Below, in pieces: positions 18,378 to 25,472 of a stretch of DNA of 64,000 nt. Origin of the DNA: Rhizobium sp. WYJ-E13. GTDB taxonomy: Bacteria > Pseudomonadota > Alphaproteobacteria > Rhizobiales > Rhizobiaceae. The translations under genes were made by a program, and so were the position numbers. The notes below the pieces were generated by a model. The model was not told the DNA's origin, searched no databases, and saw only the letters and a list, made by a program, of their open reading frames with translations. Location of the stretch: NCBI RefSeq assembly GCF_018987265.1, contig NZ_CP076854.1, positions 2,085,668 through 2,149,667 on the forward strand. The letters run 5' to 3'. Within the stretch, counting starts at the first letter, position 1; every line of letters begins with the position of its first letter.

Positions 18378-19053
18378 TGGGATGCTCCATGGGTGGAAGG
18401 GTCAGCCAGTCGCCCGGCTTGATGTCGCGGGGATCGTCAAGGTCGTTGGCTTCGGCTATGCGGACCCATTCGCTCGGGTCGTCAAATTCCCGGGCGGCGA
18501 TCGCCCAGAGGCTGTCACGACCGATCACCACCCGCCGCTTGGTCTTGTCGGCGGATTCGCGGCGCGGACTTTCGAGCTGCTGGCGCAGCGACCGATATTC
18601 CTTGAAGCTGACATTGAGAGTGGCGCGTGCCGGTGTGCCGTCGGGATGGAATTTCGAAACCTTCCGCCCCAGCTTCTCGATGACCCCGACGAACTCCATC
18701 GGTCCCCAGTTGAAGCGAACGGGCGGCGGCGCATGGAGATCACGATCGATCTCCAGCAGCGCCGAAATTTCCTTGAGCCGCTTTCCGACCGGCTCGGCTT
18801 CCTTCTTGCGGGACGAGGTCGGCCCTTCCGGGTCGGTATAGTCGTCGAGGAACAGCTCCATGCTAAGCTGATCGGCTTCGCCATTGACGAACTGCAGGAT
18901 CGGCGACCCAAGGCCCGGGATCGCCATCGCCTTGTAGCTGTTGGTCCGGTCGAGGCTGTATTCTGTCGGGTTGAAGAGGACCGTGATGACCTTGTTGCGG
19001 TCGGCGCCGTCGAGCACCGTGATCAGGGCCTTTTCGAGCTGTTGCCTGCTCAT
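18355..19053 (-). CDS. LysM-domain baseplate adaptor (Afp7-like)
   Basis: A 232-aa protein. The N-terminal part (VLFNPTEYSLDRTNSYK) is typical of the eCIS/phage gp53-like LysM protein. The C-terminal ~50 residues are a LysM domain (RRVVIGRDSLWAIAARE, then WVRIAEANDLDDPRDIKPGDWLTLPP). In Afp/PVC particles the Afp7 equivalent surrounds the hub and links it to the baseplate. It lies 3 bp after the upstream gene and overlaps the hub gene, the common eCIS order. The LysM probably binds a protein or hub partner here and not secreted peptidoglycan, but that is inference. Confidence 0.85.
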   Translation of the reverse strand: MSRQQLEKALITVLDGADRNKVITVLFNPTEYSLDRTNSYKAMAIPGLGSPILQFVNGEADQLSMELFLDDYTDPEGPTSSRKKEAEPVGKRLKEISALLEIDRDLHAPPPVRFNWGPMEFVGVIEKLGRKVSKFHPDGTPARATLNVSFKEYRSLRQQLESPRRESADKTKRRVVIGRDSLWAIAAREFDDPSEWVRIAEANDLDDPRDIKPGDWLTLPPMEHPNGSLGAL

Positions 19054-19056
19054 GGC

Positions 19057-19977
19057 TCAGAGCCCCCTGCGTTCGCGTTCGATGCGCATGCGGCGCTCGA
19101 CCTTGCTGATCACGTCCTCTGCGATGCGGTCGATCACGGCGGCGTCGATCCTGGGCGGCGACGGAGTGGCGGCGCCCCGCGCCGACCAGGCTGTGCCGGT
19201 GGATGCGGAGGGCATCGGCATGGCCCGAACGGGGTTTTCGGCCGTCCCGCCTGACGTCGGCGTCACGCTGTCGACGCGCCAGACGAGGTCCGGTGCGCGC
19301 CGCGCGACGGTCTGTGCCAGGGAATTGGCCGCGCCGCCGGTTTTTCCGGGCTGGAGCGGCGTTGCGCCGAGACCGGCGTGACGATGCACCAGAATTGCCG
19401 GTGCCGCGCTCCTGGCCGCGATTTGCGACACGGGGGCACTTGCCTGGGCCACACCATGTTGCCGCCGCACCGTCCGGAAGATGGTCGGCATGGGTTCGCC
19501 AACCCTCACCCTCAGCGCGCCGGCGGCGCTTTCGTCCCGTCCATGCCGTTCCGCCGCGGGCAGCATGGCGTCGCGATGCCGCAGCATCGTCATCTGCCGC
19601 ACGGACAGGAGGTGGCGGTGCGTCACCATGTCGGACGAGACGATTCTTGCCAGCGTCTGCTCAGTCCGCGACCGGCTGGCGTGATGATGGGAAACATGGC
19701 GGGCTATCGTCGTTCTGCCCGCCACGGGACTGGAAAGACGCTGCGACAGGTTGGTCGTGGCGTGGAGCGTGGCGAAATGCAGCTGCAGCGACAGGCCGTG
19801 ATAGGCGACGGTCGCGCCGCGCCATGTCTGCGGGCGGTGTGACGCGGCCTGGCATCGGCGCGTCGTCCAGACCAGATGCATGGGCCGCCATCCCGCCTTC
19901 GCAACGGCGCGGCGCGCCCCGAACCGCGAGAGCCGGCGGGGACGGAGGCCAATCCTGGCGAGCCCGGATCGGATCAT
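19057..19977 (-). CDS. basic His/Arg-rich eCIS protein with conserved C-terminal helix
   Basis: A 306-aa protein of unknown function, strongly basic with many His, Arg, Ala and Ser residues and low predicted order for most of its length. Only the last ~35 residues look conserved: a charged helix (RIAEDVISKVERRMRIERE) of the type found at the C-terminus of eCIS proteins encoded next to the LysM gene in other loci, as I recall them. ATG 19977 was chosen because it overlaps the tube-2 stop as ATGA; the longer open frame would sit within tube 2. A disordered basic protein at this point could be a scaffold, a tube-lumen component or a tape-measure substitute. None of these is shown. Confidence 0.6.
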   Translation of the reverse strand: MIRSGLARIGLRPRRLSRFGARRAVAKAGWRPMHLVWTTRRCQAASHRPQTWRGATVAYHGLSLQLHFATLHATTNLSQRLSSPVAGRTTIARHVSHHHASRSRTEQTLARIVSSDMVTHRHLLSVRQMTMLRHRDAMLPAAERHGRDESAAGALRVRVGEPMPTIFRTVRRQHGVAQASAPVSQIAARSAAPAILVHRHAGLGATPLQPGKTGGAANSLAQTVARRAPDLVWRVDSVTPTSGGTAENPVRAMPMPSASTGTAWSARGAATPSPPRIDAAVIDRIAEDVISKVERRMRIERERRGL

Positions 19978-20399
19978 CCCGCCCTCCTCAATCCGTGATG
20001 CGCCAGTTCTAGCGACTCCATCGACACCTGCGAATTGTTGGCGTCGAAATCCGAGAGCGCCCATTTCACCGGGATAGCCCAGTCGAGCTGCCAGGCCCAG
20101 GCCCGTTCGCCCGCCTCGTTCTGCAGGCGGATGCGAACATTCTTGCGCGTGACATTACCCTCGGAGGCATCGAATGCCCATTGCCAGAGGTCGTTGAACG
20201 CCAGGCCGCGCTCGAGCACCACGACGGGATAGGAAACCTGCGACACGAGCTTGTGTTCGTAGTCGTTGACGCCGCCCTCGCGGAAGGACTCGTGCTTGAC
20301 CTCGCGCTGGATTCCCTTGACGCGCAGGAAGCCGGCGCTGGTTAGCCCGTCGATCTCGACGAGGAACCGAAAGCCGCGAAGTGGATCCTGACGTTTCAT
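19974..20399 (-). CDS. inner tube protein 2 (gp19-like)
   Basis: A 141-aa T4 gp19-type tail tube protein: PLRGFRFLVEIDGLTSAGFL at the start and MESLELAHHGL at the end, with the alternating beta pattern of the family. It is a paralogue of the tube protein encoded about 600 bp upstream (RNFRFQLQIDNVTRAGF ... MLELANEGI). eCIS loci commonly carry two tube genes (Afp1 and Afp5): one builds the main tube and the other forms the adaptor ring near the hub. This copy is nearest the LysM and hub genes, so it is the likelier adaptor. Confidence 0.88.
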   Translation of the reverse strand: MKRQDPLRGFRFLVEIDGLTSAGFLRVKGIQREVKHESFREGGVNDYEHKLVSQVSYPVVVLERGLAFNDLWQWAFDASEGNVTRKNVRIRLQNEAGERAWAWQLDWAIPVKWALSDFDANNSQVSMESLELAHHGLRRAG

Positions 20400-20408
20400 T
20401 GCCTGTCC

Positions 20409-20588
20409 TCAGATGTCGAACGGGTTGGCCGGCGCGCCGTTGAGCTTGCGATTGATCGTCGAGATCTCCCGGCACCAGCGGCGGCGCTCCGCATGGTCGA
20501 GCTGCATGATGTCGCTGTGGGACCAGTGAAAGTGATGCGCGATGAAGGCCATTTCCTCGTACAGCGACTTGACGGGATAGGCCTTCAT
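20409..20588 (-). CDS. 59-aa eCIS small protein (DUF6760-like)
   Basis: A 59-aa protein too short for routine ORF cut-offs. It begins MKAYPVKSLYEEMAFIAHHF, continues HWSHSDIMQLDHAERRRW and ends APANPFDI. The pattern LYEE-AF-A-HFHWS-x-DI-x-LDHAERRRW is one I associate with small proteins (DUF6760) between tube genes in phage-tail-like loci. The start overlaps the stop of the 127-aa gene (ATGA), and it ends 9 bp before tube 2. Its place after an assembly-type gene recalls the downstream partner of tail assembly chaperone pairs in contractile phages, but no slippery frameshift site was established. Confidence 0.72.
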   Translation of the reverse strand: MKAYPVKSLYEEMAFIAHHFHWSHSDIMQLDHAERRRWCREISTINRKLNGAPANPFDI

Positions 20589-20968
20589 GCTTCCCCCAGT
20601 GCGTTGATCCTATGGAGGCTGTGACCGTTGGTCCCGGCTGGCTTGCCGGGGGCATCGCCGCTCTCCCCACGCGCATTGAATTCGGCATACAACTCTTCGA
20701 GGAAGCCGAGATCCGAGGCGTAGAGTCCCTCGATGACCCCGGGATGGATGTCCTTGAGCGAGCCGAGGCACGTAATGACGCGTGCCAGAATGATGACCGG
20801 CAAATAGGCCTCGTTCTCCTGCACGCGCGGATCGCGCATCGGCAGGATTTCGTCGGCCGCCGTGGCGAGCCGCATCACGCCCTTGCGATGCAGCATGCCG
20901 CCGTCGTCGACATAGCCCCTGGGCAATTCGAAATCGATTTCCGTCAGGAAACCCGGATGTGCGGACAT
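20585..20968 (-). CDS. 127-aa tail assembly-like protein
   Basis: A 127-aa acidic protein: FELPRGYVDDGGMLHRKGVM, then LPVIILARVITCLGSL and EGLYASDLGFLEELYAEFN. This resembles the small tail-assembly proteins found immediately after the tube gene in phage tails and eCIS clusters; function there is probably as an assembly chaperone. The C-terminal ~20 residues are Gly/Pro/Asn-rich and probably disordered. It lies 9 bp after tube 1 and overlaps the 59-aa gene by 4 bp, forming a two-gene unit between the two tube genes. Confidence 0.7.
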   Translation of the reverse strand: MSAHPGFLTEIDFELPRGYVDDGGMLHRKGVMRLATAADEILPMRDPRVQENEAYLPVIILARVITCLGSLKDIHPGVIEGLYASDLGFLEELYAEFNARGESGDAPGKPAGTNGHSLHRINALGEA

Positions 20969-20977
20969 GGCGCTCTC

Positions 20978-21427
20978 CTACTTGATGCGTTCAATGCCTT
21001 CGTTGGCCAGTTCGAGCATCTCGATCATCACCTCGTTGCCCTTGCCGTTGAGGTCGGAAGGGTCGTACTTGACCGGCCAGCAGTCCGAGATGACGAAGCG
21101 GGCCATCTCGGTCTTGCCGGCCTCGTCGAGGACGCTGATCGCGATGTTGCGGCGCCGCTCGCTGACCAGGCCGGCCGAGACGTCGTTGTGCCAACGGAAC
21201 AGTTCGAGCGAATTGGCGCCGGTGGTCATGCCGGCCTTCAGCGTGATGTTGCCGAACTTGGTCAGTCCCGACAGCTTCCGGACATGGGGCGGATCGCTGC
21301 CTTCCCGATATTCCACGGCTTCGACCGTCGTCTCTGCGATCGCCACCTCGCTGAAGCCGGCGCGCGTCACATTGTCGATCTGGAGCTGGAAGCGGAAGTT
21401 GCGAATGGGATCTACACGTGTTGCCAT
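20978..21427 (-). CDS. inner tube protein 1 (gp19-like)
   Basis: A 149-aa T4 gp19/Afp1-type tail tube protein with the family start (DPIRNFRFQLQIDNVTRAGF) and end (EVMIEMLELANEGIERIK). It directly follows the sheath gene (14 bp), the conserved sheath-tube order of contractile systems, so it is probably the main tube subunit that forms the hollow channel. It is paralogous to tube 2 at 19974-20399. The ATG is preceded by GGGGAGATC. Confidence 0.92.
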   Translation of the reverse strand: MATRVDPIRNFRFQLQIDNVTRAGFSEVAIAETTVEAVEYREGSDPPHVRKLSGLTKFGNITLKAGMTTGANSLELFRWHNDVSAGLVSERRRNIAISVLDEAGKTEMARFVISDCWPVKYDPSDLNGKGNEVMIEMLELANEGIERIK

Positions 21428-21441
21428 GGTCTGATCTCCCC

Positions 21442-23031
21442 TTAGCGCTGGGCTTCGGCAGTGTTCTGGAAGATGCGGAAGATGACGAATTCCGCGGGCC
21501 GGACCGGCGCTATGCCGATCTCACAGATAAGCCTTCCGTTGAGGAGATCGTCCTGGGTCATCACCGTCTCGTCGCAGGTGATGAAGAAGGCCTGTTCCTC
21601 GGTGCGGCCGGACAGGGCGCCGAGGCGCCATTGCGTGCGCAGGAACAGGCGGATCGTGTCGGAGACCCTTGCCCACAGTCGCGGATCGTTGGGTTCGAAC
21701 ACCACCCATTGCGTACCTTCGTAGATCGAGCGTTCGAGGAAGATGAAGAGGCGGCGCACGCTGTTGTAGCGCCAGAGCGCATTGGAGGTGAGGGTGCGGG
21801 CGCCCCAGACCCGGATTCCGCGGCCGGGGAAGTTGCGGATGACGTTGACGCTTCTCGGGTTCAGGCTATCTTGGGTCTCGTCGTTGATCTGGTATTCGAG
21901 ATCGAGCGCGCCGCGCAGGGTCTCGTTGGCCGGGGCCTTGAAGACGCCGCGCTCGGTATCCGTGCGGGCATAGACTCCGAGCGTGTGGCCGCCCGGCGGC
22001 ACGAGCTTGCGCGCGCCGGTGCGCGGATCGGAGATGACGATCCAGGGATAGTAGAATGCCGCATAGCTCGAATCCGTCGGCAATGTCGTGCGCGGATCGA
22101 GGTCCGTGGCATTGCGCTGCCCCTTGGGACTGTCGATCACCGCGAAGCGGAACCGCATGTTCTCGCAGTGAATGATGATCTGCTGGATGACATCCGTCTC
22201 GACGCCGGGCGCATAGACCAGCGCGACGTCGCGATAGCCGTCGAGCGTAAGCGCCTCCAGCCCTTGCGGCGGTATGTCGGGATTGTCATGGCGGCCGATA
22301 TAGTCGTCGACACCCACGGGGGTCTCGTCGTCCTCGCCGCCCTGCAGCATGGTATTGCCGTTGTCCGGTTTTGCTTCGAGCGCCGCGCCGGGCGCACGTA
22401 CCAGCACGGCGAGCGCCGAGCTGTCGGGGCCTTGATTCTTTTCGCCTTTCTCCAGGTCGATCAGCGGAAACCGCTTGCCGTAGAAGTCCGGTGAACTCTC
22501 CTTTGGCGAAAGGTCGTCGAAGTCCTCGGTATAGGTGGGGCGCGGCATCCTGCGCGTCTCCGCGAAGGGGTCGAACAGCGGGTCGGGAAGGGTCGGCCAG
22601 TAGGCGAGCCGGATGCGGAAACCCACCGGCCTCGATCCGCCATTGCCGTCCGGCTCCTCCGTCGTGCTGTTGTCGATCCTGACAAAGACGCGTTTGCCCC
22701 AACTGCCGGCGCCGACCGCGCGGATGGAGAATGTGTCGCCGAACGCCGCTGTGGCCGACGCCGCGTCGCGGCCGGCGATGCGCGCGATGAAGGCGCGCTT
22801 TCCGCCGTTCTCGAAGAATCCGCTGACCGCATAGGGCAGGAACTTGTCGTTTGCGAACACGGAGCCGAACCAACGCTGATATTCCTTGTAGCTGGTGACA
22901 AGCGTGGGTTCGGTCGGTCCGCGCTCGGCTTCGCCGAGGATGGCGGCGGTGCTCGTCGGCACGCCCTCGATCGGGCGCGGGCCGCGTTCGATCTCCTCGA
23001 TATAGACGCCAGGATGCAGATATTCAGGCAT
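21442..23031 (-). CDS. contractile tail sheath protein
   Basis: A 529-aa sheath subunit. It starts with the diagnostic YLHPGVYIEEIERGPRPIEG and GVPTSTAAILGEAERGP, and its C-terminal domain carries FRIRLAYW in mid-protein and WVVFEPNDPRLWARV, LRTQWRLGALSG and VRPAEFVIFRI near the end, all typical of Afp2-4/phage sheath proteins. Only one sheath gene is present; Afp and PVC carry three. The sheath contracts around the tube and drives the spike. It lies between the Cys-rich helical gene and tube 1. Confidence 0.95.
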   Translation of the reverse strand: MPEYLHPGVYIEEIERGPRPIEGVPTSTAAILGEAERGPTEPTLVTSYKEYQRWFGSVFANDKFLPYAVSGFFENGGKRAFIARIAGRDAASATAAFGDTFSIRAVGAGSWGKRVFVRIDNSTTEEPDGNGGSRPVGFRIRLAYWPTLPDPLFDPFAETRRMPRPTYTEDFDDLSPKESSPDFYGKRFPLIDLEKGEKNQGPDSSALAVLVRAPGAALEAKPDNGNTMLQGGEDDETPVGVDDYIGRHDNPDIPPQGLEALTLDGYRDVALVYAPGVETDVIQQIIIHCENMRFRFAVIDSPKGQRNATDLDPRTTLPTDSSYAAFYYPWIVISDPRTGARKLVPPGGHTLGVYARTDTERGVFKAPANETLRGALDLEYQINDETQDSLNPRSVNVIRNFPGRGIRVWGARTLTSNALWRYNSVRRLFIFLERSIYEGTQWVVFEPNDPRLWARVSDTIRLFLRTQWRLGALSGRTEEQAFFITCDETVMTQDDLLNGRLICEIGIAPVRPAEFVIFRIFQNTAEAQR

Positions 23032-23051
23032 GGCGAGGCTCCGATCTTAGC

Positions 23052-24224
23052 TCACGAGTAGCTGGGGGTGGGATTCTGGCCGCCATAGGGCGGGTCGTAG
23101 GTCTTTGGAGGCGGTGTAGGCTTGGGGTCGCAGCCGCAATCGCCGTTGCCGTCCTTCGGCTTGTATTTCTTGCAGTCGAGCGGCTTGACGATGTTGCGCA
23201 GCGCATCCTCGAGAATGCTCTTCCGGCGGCGCTCGAGTTCTGCCTTCTTGCGGGTGATCTCGTCATTGATCGCGGTGAGATCGGAGGCGGCCTTGGCGAG
23301 CTGTTCCTTGGCCGGCAGGTAGCGTTCCGTCACCAGGCAGCAGAGGATGTCCATGTAGGCGTCGGGGTCGATGATATAGGCCTGCGGCCCGACCAGTTGC
23401 TGCTCGCGCACGCTCAGCACACCCACGTCCGGCCCGCAGCAATTGTCGGGCGTTCCAGTGTCGCAGTCGCAGACCTTGAGATACTTGTCCGCGATATTGG
23501 TAGCGATCGGGCGCGGCGCGATGGCCATGTGAAGCGGGATGACCTTCAGGAAAAGCTGAAGCACCGCGTCGACTGGGTCGAGCTGCCGGATCGTCTTGAT
23601 GATCTTGTCATTCGCGACTAGGGCTTTCTCGATCGTATCGGCCGGATTGTTCCATGCCGCAAGCACGGCCTTGAAGCGCTCGAACTGCGCCGACTTGGCG
23701 TCCTTGTTGCGCTGGTGCCAGTATTGCAGGTCGAGAAGCGAGTGAACCTGTCCGATCAGCATCCCGTCCCCGTTGATCTCCGTGTCGAGCGACTTGATGC
23801 CGTAGACGATGGGGCAGATCTCGCACTCTATGAGGCACCACCAGCACTTGACGTTGCAGGTGACGGCGTCGATGGCGGCGGCGACGCCGTCGTCCTCGTT
23901 CTGCCATCGCTTCTTGAAGTCCTCGTACTTTCCGCGTGAATAGGCGAGCTTGGCGGCATTCGCCTTTCTCAGCAGGTCTTCCAGTTCGGCCTTGAACGCC
24001 TTGGCGTGATCCGCCTTGTTGAGCTCGATCGCCTGCTGCGCAATGAGGCCGTCGAAGCATGTTTCCGTCGGTGGCGTGGTCGACGGACAATCGCATTTGG
24101 GCTCGCAGGTCTTGATCGGCGGGCGTGGGGGCGGCTCGCAGGTGGATGTCGGCGGCATCGGCGTTGGCTTGGTGTCGCCCGGCGGGTTGCAGTTTTCGCC
24201 TGCAGGATTGTCTTGCCTAGTCAT
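23052..24224 (-). CDS. Cys-rich helical eCIS protein of unknown function
   Basis: A 390-aa protein with no family I recognise. The first 65 residues are Pro/Thr/Cys-rich with paired cysteines (KTCEPKCDCPS). The centre is predicted mostly helical with charged, coiled-coil-like stretches (EITRKKAELERRRKSILED) and has CNVKCWWCLIECEICPIVYG and CDCDTGTPDNCCG. The tail ends with GDCGCDPKPTPPPKTYDPPY. ATG 24224 was chosen: it has a textbook ribosome site (GGAAGGAAGG) and the longer frame upstream is antisense-like. It sits between the ATPase/Afp16 group and the sheath gene. The spaced cysteines suggest zinc clusters or disulfides. Confidence 0.65.
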   Translation of the reverse strand: MTRQDNPAGENCNPPGDTKPTPMPPTSTCEPPPRPPIKTCEPKCDCPSTTPPTETCFDGLIAQQAIELNKADHAKAFKAELEDLLRKANAAKLAYSRGKYEDFKKRWQNEDDGVAAAIDAVTCNVKCWWCLIECEICPIVYGIKSLDTEINGDGMLIGQVHSLLDLQYWHQRNKDAKSAQFERFKAVLAAWNNPADTIEKALVANDKIIKTIRQLDPVDAVLQLFLKVIPLHMAIAPRPIATNIADKYLKVCDCDTGTPDNCCGPDVGVLSVREQQLVGPQAYIIDPDAYMDILCCLVTERYLPAKEQLAKAASDLTAINDEITRKKAELERRRKSILEDALRNIVKPLDCKKYKPKDGNGDCGCDPKPTPPPKTYDPPYGGQNPTPSYS

Positions 24225-24244
24225 CGATCGCCTTCCTTCCTGTC

Positions 24245-24895
24245 CTAGGGTAGGAGTTCGTCCCAGATGAATGCCTGTCGCCAGGCGCTGACCGCACCCT
24301 GGCGAAGTGGGATTTCGTCGCTTGTGCGCACGACGCCGTCGCGCTCGACCTTGAGGCGGACCGCAAGGTCGCCGTTCGGCAAGCTGCGCGCCTCGTCGGC
24401 AGCCGCCAGTCGAAGGGCGACGGCGAAGTCGCCATTGGCCGCGCTGATCGAGACGAGCCGCGCGTCGTTCCAGCCATTGTCGTCCGACCATTGCAGCCGT
24501 ATCCGGGCATTGGCCACGGGCACCGACGGGCCGAACAGGCTTTCGCGCAGCGTCGCGCGCAGGGCCGTCGCGCCGGTCGTGAACCGGTAGCGGGGCGTGG
24601 GGGTGAGCTCGATGCGAACGTGGCCGGGGAGCGCCGTGGGCGCCGCCTGCGTGCTCTCGAAGCCGCTGTGGAGGGCCTCGACGACGATGTCCCCAGCTTG
24701 CCGATCGCCCTCCTCCAGCCAGACATAGAATCCGCTGGCATTGATCCGGGGACGTTGCCGCAGACCGGAGGCGGAAACCCGGATGCCGCTGGTCACGGGC
24801 CTGAGCGTCACGCCATCGACAATCTCGGCCGCCAACAGGACGCGACGGACGAAGCCGATTTCCAGCGGTTCGGAGACAGGGAATCGGTCAGCCAT
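24245..24895 (-). CDS. beta-sandwich-type eCIS accessory protein
   Basis: A 216-aa beta-rich protein. The first ~110 residues (RRVLLAAEIVDGVTLRPVTSG, NASGFYVWLEEG, IELTPTPRYRF) resemble carboxypeptidase regulatory-like/transthyretin-like folds. The rest (VANARIRLQWSDDNGWNDAR, DFAVALRLAA) looks like a second such domain. Start ATG 24895 overlaps the DUF4255 gene's stop by 8 bp. No catalytic motif was seen. Folds of this kind are common as decoration or adhesion modules; a particle-surface role is inferred from context only. Confidence 0.65.
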   Translation of the reverse strand: MADRFPVSEPLEIGFVRRVLLAAEIVDGVTLRPVTSGIRVSASGLRQRPRINASGFYVWLEEGDRQAGDIVVEALHSGFESTQAAPTALPGHVRIELTPTPRYRFTTGATALRATLRESLFGPSVPVANARIRLQWSDDNGWNDARLVSISAANGDFAVALRLAAADEARSLPNGDLAVRLKVERDGVVRTSDEIPLRQGAVSAWRQAFIWDELLP

Positions 24896-25472
24896 TCCGC
24901 ACCTCCTCGGTCCTGGCACCGGCTACGAGCGAATGTTCGGTGACGCGGCGCGCCACGACCGGCGGATCGCGCGGATCGATCCAGACCGGCGTGACCACAT
25001 AGCCGACCGAGGTGCGATAGTTGGCGGTCGGAAAAAGCGTCCAGATGCGGCTCATTTCCTCCGTCGACAGCGGCTCGATCGATACTTGGGCGATCTCGTT
25101 GCCGACCCGGACGCCGGCAAGTTCCGGATCGTCGTTGAGCGCGCGCATGGCATGGCCGAGGAGGCGCAGCATCGGATCTTCGGAGGAGCCGTCACGGGTT
25201 CCGACCGTGATGAGATAATGCAGCGTCAGCGGAAGCGAGTTTTCGTAAGTGATGACCTCCATGCCGGGCGTGGACGAGATCACCTGATGGGTGTGATTGC
25301 GCAGGGTCGCGTTCGGCACGATCCGATAGAGGAACAGGATGAGCGAAGCACCCTTGGCATCGGGGTCGTCGAGAGGCCCGACGAAGACCGTGCCGTTGTC
25401 CAAATTCAAGAGTGACGCCTCCAGACGCGCTCGCAATGCCTGTGTGACGGAGAAAATGGCGTTCGCGCTCAT
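24888..25472 (-). CDS. DUF4255 (Pvc16/Afp16-like) tail terminator protein
   Basis: A 194-aa protein with the DUF4255/Pvc16_N pattern: MSANAIFSVTQALRARLEAS at the start, GASLILFLYRIVPNATLRNH, LPLTLHYLITVGTRDG and RLLGHAMRALND. Afp16 binds the tip of the sheath-tube and terminates elongation. The start was set at ATG 25472, which overlaps the ATPase stop as ATGA. In Afp and PVC the same 15-16 gene order is found, but there it is at the end of the structural genes, while here it opens the operon. Confidence 0.88.
   Translation of the reverse strand: MSANAIFSVTQALRARLEASLLNLDNGTVFVGPLDDPDAKGASLILFLYRIVPNATLRNHTHQVISSTPGMEVITYENSLPLTLHYLITVGTRDGSSEDPMLRLLGHAMRALNDDPELAGVRVGNEIAQVSIEPLSTEEMSRIWTLFPTANYRTSVGYVVTPVWIDPRDPPVVARRVTEHSLVAGARTEEVRNG

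Noticed and set aside
20585..20600. Programmed frameshift between the 127-aa and 59-aa genes
   Set aside because: The genes are joined by an ATGA overlap and I saw no slippery heptamer; ordinary coupling explains the layout.
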